DNA of 64,000 nucleotides from Rhodococcus sp. RD6.2 (GTDB taxonomy: Bacteria; Actinomycetota; Actinomycetes; Mycobacteriales; Mycobacteriaceae): NCBI RefSeq assembly GCF_001040705.1, contig NZ_CVQP01000001.1, positions 364,324 to 428,323 of the forward strand. The letters are read 5' to 3'. This document shows positions 1-10,155 of the stretch, in pieces; the first letter of the stretch is position 1; each line of letters begins with the position of its first letter. A model generated the notes under the pieces. The model was not told where the DNA came from and made no database searches. It was given only the letters and a program-made list of their open reading frames with translations. The position numbers and the translations under genes were made by a program.

Positions 1-3000
1 CGTTCCTCGCGACGGCGATTTCCGAACACAGTCAGCTGCTCCTGGTCACCGCGACCGGACGCGAGGCCGACGACCTGACGACGGAACTGCGGGAGATGCT
101 CGGGGACGCCGTCGCCCAGTTCCCGTCGTGGGAGACGTTGCCGCACGAGCGGCTCTCGCCCGGCGCCGACACCGTCGGCCGGCGGCTCGAGGTGCTCCGT
201 CGCCTCGCTCACCCGGACAACGCCGACTACGGCCCGCCGCTGCGGGTCGTTGTCACGACGGTCCGGTCGCTGGTGCAGCCGATGGCGCCCGGCCTCGGCG
301 ACATCGAGCCGGTGACGCTGCGGGTCGGCACCGAGGTCCCGTTCGACGAGCTGATCACGCGGCTCGTCGAGATGGCGTACACCCGCGTCGACATGGTCGG
401 CAAGCGTGGCGAGTTCGCGGTCCGCGGCGGCATCCTCGACGTCTTCTCGCCGACCGCAGATCACCCGGTGCGCGTCGAGTTCTGGGGGGACGAGGTCACC
501 GAACTGCGGCCGTTCTCGGTCGCCGACCAGCGCTCGATTCCGGAGCTGACGGCCACCACCCTGATCGCTCCGCCGTGTCGTGAGCTGATGCTGACCGAAC
601 GGGTCCGCGACCGCGCCGCCGCCCTCGCCCGCGACAACCAGGCCGACGCGGCTCTCGTCGAGATGCTCGACAAGTTGTCCGCCGGTATCCCCGTCGACGG
701 CATGGAGGCACTGCTCCCGGTGTTGCAGAGCGGTGAGCTGGTGCTCCTCACCGAGGTGCTGCCCGAGGGCGCCCATGTGCTGCTCTGCGACCCCGAGAAG
801 ATCCGGACGCGCGCCACCGACCTGGTCCGCACCGGGCAGGAGTTCCTCGAGGCGTCGTGGACGGCGGCGTCCATCGGTGCCGCCGCCCCGCTCGACACCT
901 CCACCCTGGACACTTCCGGCGTCGGTGTGTCGGGGGTCGACCTCGCCGCGTCGGCGTACCGGACCCTGCGGCAGGTGCACGAGACCGCGGTCGCGCAGGA
1001 CCGGCCGTGGTGGACGGTCAGCCCCCTCGCCTCGGGGAGCGCCGACGAGCTCGTGCTCGACGTGACGCCCGCGCCCGAGGTCCGCGGGTCCGACGAGCTG
1101 CTCGCCGAACTGTTCGTGATGCTGCGAGCTCACGTGACCACCGGTGGACGGGCTGCGGTCGTGGTGGCAGGCGCGGGCACCGCGCAGCGCGTCATCGAAC
1201 GCTTGTGGGAGGCCGAGGTTCCCGCCGTGATGCTGGCATCCGGTGCCGAACCGGCGCGCGGTCAGGTCTCGGTGCTGTGCGGCAGCCTGCAGAACGGACT
1301 CGTCCTCCCCGCCCACCGCCCGGAAGCCGGGCTCGTCGTGGTGTCCGAATCGGATCTGACCGGCAACCGCGTCGCCGCGGCGGGGGACGGGAAACGCCTG
1401 CCCGCCAAGCGGCGCAACCAGGTCGACCCGCTGGCGCTGACCGCGGGCGACATGGTCGTCCACGATCAGCACGGCATCGGCCGGTTCGTCGAGATGGTCG
1501 AGCGGACCGTCGGCGGCGCCCGGCGCGAATACCTCGTCATCGAGTACGCGGCGAGCAAGCGTGGCCACCCGGGTGATCGACTGTTCGTGCCGATGGAGTC
1601 CCTCGACCAGTTGTCCCGCTACGTCGGCGGTGAGCTGCCCGCACTGAGCAAGCTCGGCGGATCGGACTGGCAGAACACGAAACGCAAGGCGCGCAAGGCG
1701 GTTCGCGAGATCGCGGGTGAGCTCGTCCAGCTGTACGCGGCGCGGCAGGCCGCACCGGGGCATGCCTTTGGCCCCGACACCCCGTGGCAGAAGGAGATGG
1801 AGGACGCGTTCGCGTTCACCGAGACGCAGGACCAGTTGACCGTGATCGACGAGGTCAAGGCCGACATGGAGAAGCCGGTCCCGATGGACCGCGTCGTCAT
1901 CGGCGACGTCGGTTACGGCAAGACCGAGGTCGCGGTGCGCGCCGCGTTCAAGGCAGTCCAGGACGGTAAGCAGGTCGCGGTCCTCGTCCCGACCACGCTG
2001 CTGGCGCAGCAGCATCTGCAGACCTTCTCCGAACGAATGGCGTCCTTCCCGGTGAAGGTGCGGGGGTTGTCCCGCTTCACCGATCCGGCCGAGTCGAAGG
2101 AGATCATCGCGCAGCTCGCCGACGGTGAGATCGACGTCGTCGTCGGCACCCACCGGCTGCTGCAGACCGGTGTGCGCTGGAAGGACCTCGGCCTGGTGAT
2201 CGTCGACGAGGAGCAGCGTTTCGGCGTCGAACACAAGGAACACATCAAGGCTCTGCGCACCCACGTCGACGTGCTCACGATGTCCGCCACGCCGATTCCC
2301 CGCACCCTGGAGATGAGCATGGCAGGCATCCGGGAGATGTCGACGATCCTGACCCCGCCCGAGGAGCGGCACCCGATCCTCACCTACGTCGGCGCGTACG
2401 CCGACAAGCAGGTCGCCGCCGCCATTCGTCGCGAACTGCTGCGCGACGGCCAGGTGTTCTACGTGCACAACCGGGTGAGCTCGATCGACAAGGCCGCCAA
2501 ACGAATTCGTGAACTGGTGCCCGAGGCGCGCGTCGTGGTCGCGCACGGTCAGATGAACGAGGAGACCCTGGAGAAGACCGTCCAGGGCTTCTGGGAACGA
2601 GAGTTCGACGTCCTCGTCTGTACCACCATCATCGAGACCGGACTCGACATCTCCAACGCGAACACACTCCTCGTGGAACGCGCCGACTCGCTCGGGCTGT
2701 CCCAGCTGCACCAGCTCCGCGGTCGTGTCGGACGCAGCCGCGAACGCGGCTACGCCTACTTCCTGTACCCGCCGGAGAAGCCGCTCACCGAAACCGCGTA
2801 CGACCGGCTCGCGACCATCTCGCAGAACTCCGACCTCGGCGCGGGCATGGCCGTCGCGATGAAGGACCTCGAGATCCGCGGTGCCGGAAACGTGTTGGGC
2901 GCGGAGCAGTCCGGGCACGTCGCAGGCGTCGGCTTCGACCTGTACGTGCGGCTCGTCGGTGAGGCCGTCGAGGCGTACCGCGCCGTGGCGGACGGCAGGC

Positions 3001-3524
3001 CGATCACCACCGACGAGGCGCCGAAGGAGGTGCGGATCGACCTGCCCGTCGACGCTCACATCCCGCCCGACTACGTCACCAGCGATCGACTCCGGCTCGA
3101 GGCGTACCGCAAGCTCGCCGCCGCCGGAGGCGACGACGAGATCACCGCCGTCGTAGAGGAACTCGTCGACCGTTACGGTCCGCTGCCCGAGGAGGTCGGC
3201 CGGCTGGTGTCGGTCGCCAAGCTCCGGCTCCTGTGCCGTGCCTACGGGATCGAGGAAGTCGCCGTCACCGGCACCCAACTGAAGATCTCCCCGATGCAAC
3301 TGCCCGACTCGAAACAGCTGCGGCTCAAGCGGATGTACTCGGCCGCGCAGTACCGGGCGACCACCGGGATGATCCAGATGCCCCTGCCGCGCACCGGCGG
3401 TGTCGGCTCCGACCGGGTGCGTGACGTCCAGTTGCTGCAGTACATCGCCGACTTCCTGCTGGCAATGGACGGCAAGGCCGCAGGGGCCGTGGACGTGTCG
3501 GTGGCGGTCGGGGCGCCCGCGTGA
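1..3524 (+). CDS. mfd: Transcription-repair coupling factor Mfd (5' end outside window)
   Basis: ATP-dependent translocase that removes RNA polymerase stalled at DNA lesions and recruits UvrA. The reading frame is open from base 3 with no start, so the first few dozen residues lie upstream. Visible in order: UvrB-like N-terminal region, RNA polymerase interaction domain ([11 protein letters not shown] near base 1455), RecG-like helicase with Walker [10 protein letters not shown] near base 1905 and DEEQ box near 2210, helicase C-terminal lobe with an arginine-rich QLRGRVGRS motif near 2715, and the C-terminal TRCF domain. The stop overlaps the start of mazG by four bases (GTGA), so the two are probably cotranslated. 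About 1170 residues are visible; mycobacterial Mfd is about 1230. Confidence 0.97.
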   Translation, partial: FLATAISEHSQLLLVTATGREADDLTTELREMLGDAVAQFPSWETLPHERLSPGADTVGRRLEVLRRLAHPDNADYGPPLRVVVTTVRSLVQPMAPGLGDIEPVTLRVGTEVPFDELITRLVEMAYTRVDMVGKRGEFAVRGGILDVFSPTADHPVRVEFWGDEVTELRPFSVADQRSIPELTATTLIAPPCRELMLTERVRDRAAALARDNQADAALVEMLDKLSAGIPVDGMEALLPVLQSGELVLLTEVLPEGAHVLLCDPEKIRTRATDLVRTGQEFLEASWTAASIGAAAPLDTSTLDTSGVGVSGVDLAASAYRTLRQVHETAVAQDRPWWTVSPLASGSADELVLDVTPAPEVRGSDELLAELFVMLRAHVTTGGRAAVVVAGAGTAQRVIERLWEAEVPAVMLASGAEPARGQVSVLCGSLQNGLVLPAHRPEAGLVVVSESDLTGNRVAAAGDGKRLPAKRRNQVDPLALTAGDMVVHDQHGIGRFVEMVERTVGGARREYLVIEYAASKRGHPGDRLFVPMESLDQLSRYVGGELPALSKLGGSDWQNTKRKARKAVREIAGELVQLYAARQAAPGHAFGPDTPWQKEMEDAFAFTETQDQLTVIDEVKADMEKPVPMDRVVIGDVGYGKTEVAVRAAFKAVQDGKQVAVLVPTTLLAQQHLQTFSERMASFPVKVRGLSRFTDPAESKEIIAQLADGEIDVVVGTHRLLQTGVRWKDLGLVIVDEEQRFGVEHKEHIKALRTHVDVLTMSATPIPRTLEMSMAGIREMSTILTPPEERHPILTYVGAYADKQVAAAIRRELLRDGQVFYVHNRVSSIDKAAKRIRELVPEARVVVAHGQMNEETLEKTVQGFWEREFDVLVCTTIIETGLDISNANTLLVERADSLGLSQLHQLRGRVGRSRERGYAYFLYPPEKPLTETAYDRLATISQNSDLGAGMAVAMKDLEIRGAGNVLGAEQSGHVAGVGFDLYVRLVGEAVEAYRAVADGRPITTDEAPKEVRIDLPVDAHIPPDYVTSDRLRLEAYRKLAAAGGDDEITAVVEELVDRYGPLPEEVGRLVSVAKLRLLCRAYGIEEVAVTGTQLKISPMQLPDSKQLRLKRMYSAAQYRATTGMIQMPLPRTGGVGSDRVRDVQLLQYIADFLLAMDGKAAGAVDVSVAVGAPA

Positions 3525-4201
3525 ACACAGAGGAGGGTCGCCTCGGCGACGGGCTCGTCGAGGCCGCCGAGGTGATGGACCGACTGTGGTCGTACGGAGG
3601 CTGGGAGGTCACCCAGACGCACGACTCGCTGCGCCGGTATCTCCTCGAGGAGACGTACGAGCTGCTCGACGCGATCGAGGAGGGCGACCCGGTCGGCCTG
3701 CGCGAGGAGCTCGGCGATCTGCTGCTGCAGGTGCTCTTCCATTCCCGGATCGCGCAGGAGTCGGCCACCGACCCGTTCACCGTCGACGACGTGGCGCGCG
3801 GCCTGGTCGACAAGCTCGCCCTGCGAAGCCCGCACCTCACCAACGGCCACACCGGACCGATCGACGTCGCCGAGCAGGAACGGGCCTGGGAGGTCGCGAA
3901 GGCGGCCGAGAAGGCGCGCGCCTCCTGTCTGGACGGTATTGCCATGGCGCAGCCTGCGCTTGCGTTGGCGGAGAAGGTGATCGAGAGGGCGACGAAGGCC
4001 GGTTTTCCCGTGGAGTTGATTCCCGACGAGCTTCGCGTCGTCCGGATCGTCGTGGGTGACAACCCGGAGGACTCCCTTCGCAAGGCCGTGATGGCGTTCG
4101 CCGCCCGGATCAGGAGGGCGGAAACACGCAGCCGGGCAGCAGGTTCCGATGTTGCGAACATGGGGTCCGGTGACTGGCATCGGGTCTGGCGCGAGGGCTG
4201 A
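3521..4201 (+). CDS. mazG: Nucleoside triphosphate pyrophosphohydrolase MazG
   Basis: House-cleaning enzyme that hydrolyses (d)NTPs to monophosphates and pyrophosphate, protecting against damaged nucleotides. The all-alpha NTP-PPase fold shows the metal-binding EExxE pattern (EETYE near residue 45) and a following EELGD. A GTG start overlapping the mfd stop (GTGA) gives 226 residues. Mycobacterial MazG is longer, with an N-terminal extension absent here, so this form is nearer the single-domain type. The last 40 residues are not part of the recognisable fold. Pairing with mfd is conserved in Mycobacteriales and suggests a shared DNA-maintenance role. It is the last housekeeping gene before the polysaccharide locus. 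Confidence 0.93.
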   Translation: MNTEEGRLGDGLVEAAEVMDRLWSYGGWEVTQTHDSLRRYLLEETYELLDAIEEGDPVGLREELGDLLLQVLFHSRIAQESATDPFTVDDVARGLVDKLALRSPHLTNGHTGPIDVAEQERAWEVAKAAEKARASCLDGIAMAQPALALAEKVIERATKAGFPVELIPDELRVVRIVVGDNPEDSLRKAVMAFAARIRRAETRSRAAGSDVANMGSGDWHRVWREG

Positions 4202-4217
4202 CGGCGACCGGCGGTGC

Positions 4218-5105
4218 CTACAGTCCTCCGAGAGTCGATTCCGTTCGTGCGACGGTGAATCCGTCGTGGTACACGACTCCCGCTCCAGTGACGTTGCGGT
4301 CTCGGTAGTAGCCTTGCTTGAAATAGGTGGGGCCGGCGCCCGGCACCAAAGTGCGCGCATAGCATCGGGTTTGCCCGGGGCATGGTGACCCGGTGAATGT
4401 CTGCTGGACTCCGTCGTGCCACAGTTCGACGAACCCGATCCGGTCATCGGTCGACCACTTGATGTGGACCTTGATGTCCTGCCAGGTGCCCTGCGCGAGC
4501 CCGGTCGTCCACGGAGCATAGTCCTCGATGAACTGGCCCGGAGCCGTCTGGGCGTTGATCCGGAGTCCCCACTGTCCGTCGCCCACGTCGACGTACATCC
4601 CGATCGGCGGCGAACCGTCGACGTCGCTGTGCCACTGCGCCACCAGTCCCCAACCCTGGCTGGCGTGATCGGTGGGGAAAGTCGTGCTGAACTCGGTGCT
4701 CCACTGGTACCACCGGTCGTCGCCCTCGTTGCCTCCGGTCTCCGGTGGGCCCTGCACCTCGGCCCGCTCACCACCGGGGACGGTGGTGGGCACATCGCCG
4801 TCGCGGACCTCGAAGCGTGCGGCGAACATGCCTTGGCGTCGGACCTCGCTCTGGACTTGAAGGCTGTAGTGCGAGCCGCCGTAGTCGCGACACGACTCGT
4901 TGACCGCCACCGACTGGCAGATCTCCCACTGATCGAGGTTCCCCGTCTCGTAGTCGCCGGTGAAAAGTGCGCTCGGCTCGGCGGTCGACGGGGCGAGAGA
5001 CACCAGGATGGCCACCGCAACGGCAGACGACATTGCAAGCGGGCGCAGGTATTTGGCGCACCGCGTCGCGACGCGCTTCTCCGGCTCGATTCCCTTCCGG
5101 TTCAA
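4218..5105 (-). CDS. Secreted polysaccharide lyase (heparin lyase-like fold)
   Basis: Predicted extracellular lyase or polysaccharide-binding protein with a concanavalin-like jelly-roll, resembling the Pfam Polysacc_lyase family (PL14/PL20-like). The N-terminus has a basic stretch, then a hydrophobic core (AVAVAILVSLA, residues 27-37) and an STAEPSA cleavage region, consistent with a signal peptide. The body is rich in W, Y and D, with QWH and DGF segments typical of the fold. A TTG start at 5105 is chosen because GGAGG lies six bases upstream; an ATG at 5033 would also leave a signal peptide. It converges on mazG and diverges from asnB. It probably trims or releases the polymer made by this locus, but substrate is unknown. 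Confidence 0.75.
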   Translation of the reverse strand: MNRKGIEPEKRVATRCAKYLRPLAMSSAVAVAILVSLAPSTAEPSALFTGDYETGNLDQWEICQSVAVNESCRDYGGSHYSLQVQSEVRRQGMFAARFEVRDGDVPTTVPGGERAEVQGPPETGGNEGDDRWYQWSTEFSTTFPTDHASQGWGLVAQWHSDVDGSPPIGMYVDVGDGQWGLRINAQTAPGQFIEDYAPWTTGLAQGTWQDIKVHIKWSTDDRIGFVELWHDGVQQTFTGSPCPGQTRCYARTLVPGAGPTYFKQGYYRDRNVTGAGVVYHDGFTVARTESTLGGL

Positions 5106-5230
5106 GTTCGGCCTCCATGGACGTGCGGCCGCATCCGTGGTTTCACGCTACGCTGGTTGTGCTTCGATCGGAACCGGGTTCGGCTCGGCTCGGCTCGGAC
5201 GTGGAACCCGGGGACGGCAGAGGGAACCCG

Positions 5231-7075
5231 ATGTGCGGGATAGCGGGCGTGCGACGGTTCGACGGTGTACCGATCGAACCTCGACTGCTCGCCGAGATGT
5301 CACGTTGCCTGCACCACCGGGGCCCTGATGCTTGCGGAACCTGGTCGGTGGGGTCGGTCGGGCTCGCCCACACGAGGTTGTCCATCATCGATCTCGCGGG
5401 GTCTGCGCAGCCGATGGCAGGCTCCGACGGACGTACTCACCTCGTGTTCAACGGCGAGATCCTGAACTACAGGCAACTGAGGGCGAGTCTGCGCTATCCG
5501 TTCCGCACTCGCGGCGACACCGAGGTTCTCCTCGCGCTTCACGATCGGTACGGGGCGGGTGGGGTGACACAACTTCGCGGACAGTTCGCCTACGCCCTCC
5601 ACGATTCGCGGACAGACGAGACACACGTGGTGCGGGACCGCCTCGGCATCCTGCCTTTGTACTACTACCTCGATGACCGTGTGTTCGCGTTTGCGTCCGA
5701 GATCAAGGCGTTGTTCCCGGTGACGGGTGTGCCCAGGGTCGACGAGGCGAGCATGCACGACTACCTCGCGCACCGGACCGTGCCGTCGCCGCACACGTTC
5801 ATCGAGCGAGTGCGCAAGGTGCCGGCGGGGCACCGACTGGTCGTGCGCGCCGACGGCACCGTCCGGGTGAGTCGATACTGGGATGTGGAGAACCACGCAC
5901 CGCGGCGCATCGTGGCACCGGACGAGGCCGTACGACTTCTCGACAACACACTCACGGACGCGGTGCACGATGCGCTGGTCGCACATGTGCCGGTGGGCTG
6001 CTACCTCTCGGGTGGTGTCGACAGCAGCCTGATCGCCGCGATGGCCGCACGCGAGCACTCCGGCGGCAGGATGCACACGTTCGCGGCCGGGTTCGCCGAC
6101 AATCCGAGAGACGAGACCCCCTGGTCTCGCAGGGTTGCGCGGGCAATCGGAAGCGAGCACCACGAGGTGATGGTGACGCCCGACGATTTTCTGGACACCT
6201 GGTCGAGACTGAGTTGGCACCGGGACGGGCCCCTGTCGGAGCCCGCCGACGTCGCGGTGTTCCGGCTGGCAGCTCTCGCGCGGCGGGAGGTGAAGGTTGT
6301 CCTGTCCGGCGAGGGGAGCGACGAATTGTTCGGCGGCTACCCAAAATACCGTCACGCCAGGGCAACGAAGTGGGCAGGTGTCCTGCCGGGCGCGCTGCTG
6401 CGGCGAATCGAACGGTCACTGCCCCCGGGAGGCGCACGCTTGGGCGTCGCGGTGCGTGCGCTGTCGGAACCGACGTACGCGGAACGGATGCGGGGCTGGT
6501 TCGCGCCCTTCACCTCCAGCGAGCGCGAGCGACTGCTCGGTCGTCCGGCCGCGCGGTCGGCTCCGGCGCCCTACCGAGACGGTCGGGGCGACCCGCTGCG
6601 CCGAATGCTCTACGCCGACATCCACACCTATCTCGCGGACAACCTGCTGGAGCGGGGTGACCGGATGTCGATGGCGGCGTCGCTGGAACTGCGCCCGCCG
6701 TTCCTCGATCATCGGGTGGTCGAGCTGGCGTTCGGTCTGCCCAGCGACGTCAAGGTTCGCGGGACGACCATGAAGTGGGTCGTCAAGGAGGTGGCCCGGC
6801 GCTACGTCGATCCGGAGGTGGTCGACCGTCGGAAAGTGGGCTTCACCGTGCCGATGGACGTGTGGTTTCGCGGCGGGCTCGCCGACATGGCGTTCGATCT
6901 GCTCACGGACTCGTCGTCGTTCGTCGGCACACACTTCGACCGGACCGGGATACGCCGGTTGCTGACGGACCACGCGTCGGGCGCGCGCAATGAGCAAGTA
7001 CGCATCTGGACCCTGCTGTCCCTGGAGGTGTGGCACCGCGAACTGGTCAGTCGGTCGATCGGCCACCGCATCTGA
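5231..7075 (+). CDS. asnB: Glutamine-dependent asparagine synthetase-like amidotransferase
   Basis: Two-domain AsnB family protein of 614 residues. The N-terminal glutaminase domain begins MCGIAG, so Cys2 is the predicted nucleophile; this fixes the start at 5231, with GAGGG six bases upstream. The C-terminal ATP-pyrophosphatase domain carries the SGGVDSS loop near residue 260 and an SGEGSDELFGGY segment near 355. In bacterial polysaccharide loci, AsnB homologues such as Pseudomonas WbpS amidate uronic acids to uronamides. Here the gene sits between a polysaccharide lyase and an aminotransferase at the edge of a locus that also encodes an AlgD-like uronate-forming dehydrogenase. Sugar amidation is therefore a reasonable inference; ordinary asparagine synthesis cannot be excluded. 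Confidence 0.9.
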   Translation: MCGIAGVRRFDGVPIEPRLLAEMSRCLHHRGPDACGTWSVGSVGLAHTRLSIIDLAGSAQPMAGSDGRTHLVFNGEILNYRQLRASLRYPFRTRGDTEVLLALHDRYGAGGVTQLRGQFAYALHDSRTDETHVVRDRLGILPLYYYLDDRVFAFASEIKALFPVTGVPRVDEASMHDYLAHRTVPSPHTFIERVRKVPAGHRLVVRADGTVRVSRYWDVENHAPRRIVAPDEAVRLLDNTLTDAVHDALVAHVPVGCYLSGGVDSSLIAAMAAREHSGGRMHTFAAGFADNPRDETPWSRRVARAIGSEHHEVMVTPDDFLDTWSRLSWHRDGPLSEPADVAVFRLAALARREVKVVLSGEGSDELFGGYPKYRHARATKWAGVLPGALLRRIERSLPPGGARLGVAVRALSEPTYAERMRGWFAPFTSSERERLLGRPAARSAPAPYRDGRGDPLRRMLYADIHTYLADNLLERGDRMSMAASLELRPPFLDHRVVELAFGLPSDVKVRGTTMKWVVKEVARRYVDPEVVDRRKVGFTVPMDVWFRGGLADMAFDLLTDSSSFVGTHFDRTGIRRLLTDHASGARNEQVRIWTLLSLEVWHRELVSRSIGHRI

Positions 7076-7118
7076 AGGGCACACCGGTGCTGTGGCGCGC
7101 GGGTATGCGCGTGGGGGG

Positions 7119-8471
7119 TCACGATCGATCGAGGATTCGGCGCGGTTCGGTGAACCGCCGGATCGTGGGGGCAACCGGGCGTCCGGACAGCAGGCCCTCG
7201 ACCGAACCCCTGTCGATGGCGCGGCGGTACACCGTGAGCGCATCGCGGACGGCGTCGATCGTCCGTGCGATGTCGGAGTCTGCGTGGGCGGCCGAGATCA
7301 CGAACGACTGGCCGAGGATGCCGCGTCTGAGCAGTTCTTGGAGGAACAGGGTGCGGTACGCCTGCGACGGCTGTCCGTCGGGGCCGCAGGTGACGAACAC
7401 CGCGCACGAGGGCCGCCCGACGACTCGCAGGTACTCGCCGACATCCGCGTCCACGGCTGCGGCCGTGACACCGGCGGCCAGCAGTTGGCCGGCGCGCTCC
7501 ATCCGCCCGATCGGGTCTTCGGTCTCGTAGGCCCGCACGACCGCGAGAAAGGCTGCCAGCGAGCCGGATTCGGGACCGAAGGTGGTGGACAGCAGGAACA
7601 CTCGTTCCCGGTCGGTGCGTAGTCCTCCCAGTTCCATCAGCTCTCGACGGCCGGCGAGTGCCGCGATCGGGAAGCCGTTACCCATGGCCTTGCCCCAGCA
7701 GGACAGATCGGGCCGTACGCCGTAAAGAAATTGCGCGCCATGCTCCGACCACCGGAAACCGGTGATCGTCTCGTCGAAGATCAGGACCGTTCCGTGCTGG
7801 TCGCAGAGGTCCCGGACCGCCTCGAGAAAGCCGGGTTCGGGCTCCGCGGTGGTGGTCGCGGCCTCCAGGATCACGCACGCGACATCACCCTCGCCCAGAA
7901 CGGTGGCCAGTGATCCGATGTCGTTGAACCTGAACCGCACGGTGAGAGTCGAGCTCTGGAGCGGAATTCCGCTGCGCATCGGTGTTGCGCCGATGAACCA
8001 ATCGTCGACGGAGAAGAACGGCTGGTCGCATACCGCGACACGTCTACGGCCCGTAGCGGCGCGGGCCAGTCGGACCGCGGCGGTGGTGGTGTCGGAGCCG
8101 TTCTTGGCGAACTTCACCATGTCGGCGCCGGGGACCAGTCGAAGGAACTCCTCGGCGGCTCGCAACTCCATGATCGTCGGGCGGCTGAAGTTCACTCCGT
8201 CTCGGATGGTTTGCGACACTGCGTCGACGACGGGTCGGTACCCGTGGCCCAGGGTGACGGACCGGAGCCCCATGCCGTACTCGACGTATTCGTTACCGTC
8301 GACGTCCCAGACGTGGCAGCCGTGACCGTGCTCGAGCACCGGAGCCATCTGTTCCGGGTACTGGTCGGATCCGCGCGCGTAGGTATGCGCTCCTCCGGGA
8401 ATCAACTCGTGTAGCCGTGCTTGAATCTCGTTGGAGCGGGCAAAGATCGGATCCCCAGGTGGTGATGGCAT
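7119..8471 (-). CDS. Class III PLP-dependent aminotransferase, glutamate-1-semialdehyde aminomutase-like
   Basis: Fold-type I PLP enzyme of 450 residues resembling HemL. It shows the family's IPGGAHTYARGSDQ segment near residue 22, a DETITGFR cofactor-binding motif near 245, and the SCWGKAMGNGFP segment that supplies the PLP lysine near 270. The start at 8471 precedes the conserved IFARSNEIQ sequence; longer in-frame extensions lack similarity. HemL-like paralogues are frequent in polysaccharide and nucleotide-sugar clusters, where they act as sugar aminotransferases or aminomutases on unknown substrates. The position suggests that role, not tetrapyrrole synthesis. It is transcribed away from the main operon, with a 278-base intergenic region between them. 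Confidence 0.85.
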   Translation of the reverse strand: MPSPPGDPIFARSNEIQARLHELIPGGAHTYARGSDQYPEQMAPVLEHGHGCHVWDVDGNEYVEYGMGLRSVTLGHGYRPVVDAVSQTIRDGVNFSRPTIMELRAAEEFLRLVPGADMVKFAKNGSDTTTAAVRLARAATGRRRVAVCDQPFFSVDDWFIGATPMRSGIPLQSSTLTVRFRFNDIGSLATVLGEGDVACVILEAATTTAEPEPGFLEAVRDLCDQHGTVLIFDETITGFRWSEHGAQFLYGVRPDLSCWGKAMGNGFPIAALAGRRELMELGGLRTDRERVFLLSTTFGPESGSLAAFLAVVRAYETEDPIGRMERAGQLLAAGVTAAAVDADVGEYLRVVGRPSCAVFVTCGPDGQPSQAYRTLFLQELLRRGILGQSFVISAAHADSDIARTIDAVRDALTVYRRAIDRGSVEGLLSGRPVAPTIRRFTEPRRILDRS

Positions 8472-8749
8472 GGGAGTCTTCCGTGGAGTTTGTCGGCAGC
8501 CACTGGTGCCGTCAGCATACGTCGACCTGCGTGCGTGGACAGCGGAGTCGGGGTCGAATGATGTGGCGACGCCGTGCGAACTCGGCCGACAGGGCGGAAA
8601 ACCGCGATCGGGACCGGTGGCGATGCGGTATCTTTCCAAGTGGAGTCGGGCCTCGCGGCCGACCGGTGGCGGGACTGGCTGATTCGGCTCGCACCAGATC
8701 GTGCGTGACGAGTCGCCGATGTCCGGCGGGCTCTCGTGATGGGTTCACA

Positions 8750-10117
8750 ATGGCGAACAACGGTTCCGGCACTGCCTCGCACGCCGATGTACGGGTTCTG
8801 GTCGAGAACGCCGAGTACTGGTTGAACAACCGCGGCGACCTCGCGATGATGGACGTGACCGTCGAGCGCCTGCGGGCCCGCTGGCCGCATGCGCGTGTCG
8901 GCATCCCGACCTACCGGCCCGCCCTGCTGCGGGCGCTCCTCCCGACCGCGGAGCCGATCTCCGGTCGGGCGGGATCGTGGGCGCGTGAACACAGGCTGCG
9001 TGTGCCGGAAGTCGCAGGCCCGCGCCTCGTCGGGCCCGTGGCTGCGGGATGGCACGGGGTGACGGTACGACCGCGTCGGCACGTGCACGACGTTCGTGCT
9101 GCGGTTCGGGCACGTGTGCACAGCGGCCGTCGGGAGGCCCGCGGCGCGACCGCAGCGGCCGACGCGACGCCTCCCACGACCCGGGTGCCGATCGCGGTGC
9201 AGAGTGCGTCGTTGGTCCTGGCGCTGGGTGGGGGCTATCTGACGGACGGTGACCCCTACCAGGCGTACCGGACGTTGAATCTTCTGGAACATGCCGATTC
9301 CCTGGGTATCCCGACAGCCATGGTGGGGCAGGGGATCGGTCCGCTGGACGATCCGGCGTTGCTGGCGAGGGCAGGCGAGGTGCTTCCCCGGATCGGCTTC
9401 ATCGGCGTGCGGGAACGCCGCAGGAGCGTCGGGCTGCTGGAGCGGCTCGGTGTCGGTTCGGACAAGGTGCTGGTGACAGGTGACGATGCCGTCGAGTTCG
9501 GATATCGACTGTCAGGAAAGGAGATCGGATCGGATATCGGTGTCTGTCTGCGGGTCGCCTCGTATACCGGTGTCGCAGAAGGGGTGCCGGACACGGTCGG
9601 TCGGGCGGTGCGGGACTTCGCCGGTTCGGTGAACGCAGCCCTGGTGCCGCTGATCATCTCCGAGGAGGATGCGGAGGATCGCCGATCCACGCTTCCGATG
9701 GTGCACGGGTTCGCGCGCTCTCGTGAACCGGTCCCACGATTCGGTACCGCGCACGATGTCGCGGTACAGGTGTCACGTTGCCGGCTGGTGGTGACCGGCG
9801 CCTATCATGCCGCTGTTTTCGCGCTGTCGCAAGGTATTCCGGTGGTCGGCTTATCCGGATCACGGTTGTACGACGACAAGCTTCACGGGCTCGCGCAGCT
9901 CTTCGAGGGCGGAATGCGGGTCGTCAGGGTCGACAGTACTGATCTGGAATCGGCTCTCGCGGGAGCGATCACCGAGTTGTGGAACGCGGCCCCCCGACTT
10001 CGTGACGGTCTGCGGGCGAGCGCGCGCGATCAGGTTGCCGCGAGTCGAGCGGGCTACGAGAGGGTTTTTCGACTCGTCGAGGCGGACCGACCCGAGGTGA
10101 GTGCCTTCAAGGCATGA
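8750..10117 (+). CDS. Polysaccharide pyruvyl transferase family protein
   Basis: Transfers a pyruvate ketal from phosphoenolpyruvate to a sugar of a growing exopolysaccharide, adding negative charge. The 455-residue protein fits PF04230: an early LVENAEYWLNNRGD segment, then LALGGGYLTDGD near residue 160, GQGIGPLDDP near 195, a central VRERRRSVGLL helix and VVTGAYHAAVFALSQGIPVVGL near 350. The chosen ATG at 8750 starts just before the conserved N-terminus; the open frame upstream is non-conserved and overlaps the divergent promoter region. It is the first gene of the long plus-strand operon, and its stop overlaps a weak alternative start of the next gene. Confidence 0.88.
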   Translation: MANNGSGTASHADVRVLVENAEYWLNNRGDLAMMDVTVERLRARWPHARVGIPTYRPALLRALLPTAEPISGRAGSWAREHRLRVPEVAGPRLVGPVAAGWHGVTVRPRRHVHDVRAAVRARVHSGRREARGATAAADATPPTTRVPIAVQSASLVLALGGGYLTDGDPYQAYRTLNLLEHADSLGIPTAMVGQGIGPLDDPALLARAGEVLPRIGFIGVRERRRSVGLLERLGVGSDKVLVTGDDAVEFGYRLSGKEIGSDIGVCLRVASYTGVAEGVPDTVGRAVRDFAGSVNAALVPLIISEEDAEDRRSTLPMVHGFARSREPVPRFGTAHDVAVQVSRCRLVVTGAYHAAVFALSQGIPVVGLSGSRLYDDKLHGLAQLFEGGMRVVRVDSTDLESALAGAITELWNAAPRLRDGLRASARDQVAASRAGYERVFRLVEADRPEVSAFKA

Positions 10118-10155
10118 CGGAGCAGCCGAGAGGCGAATCGCGGAAGGAGGAGGGC

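Noticed and set aside
5177-5196. Short GGCTC tandem repeat before asnB
   Set aside because: Three five-base units in a GC-rich leader; too short and without symmetry to support a function.
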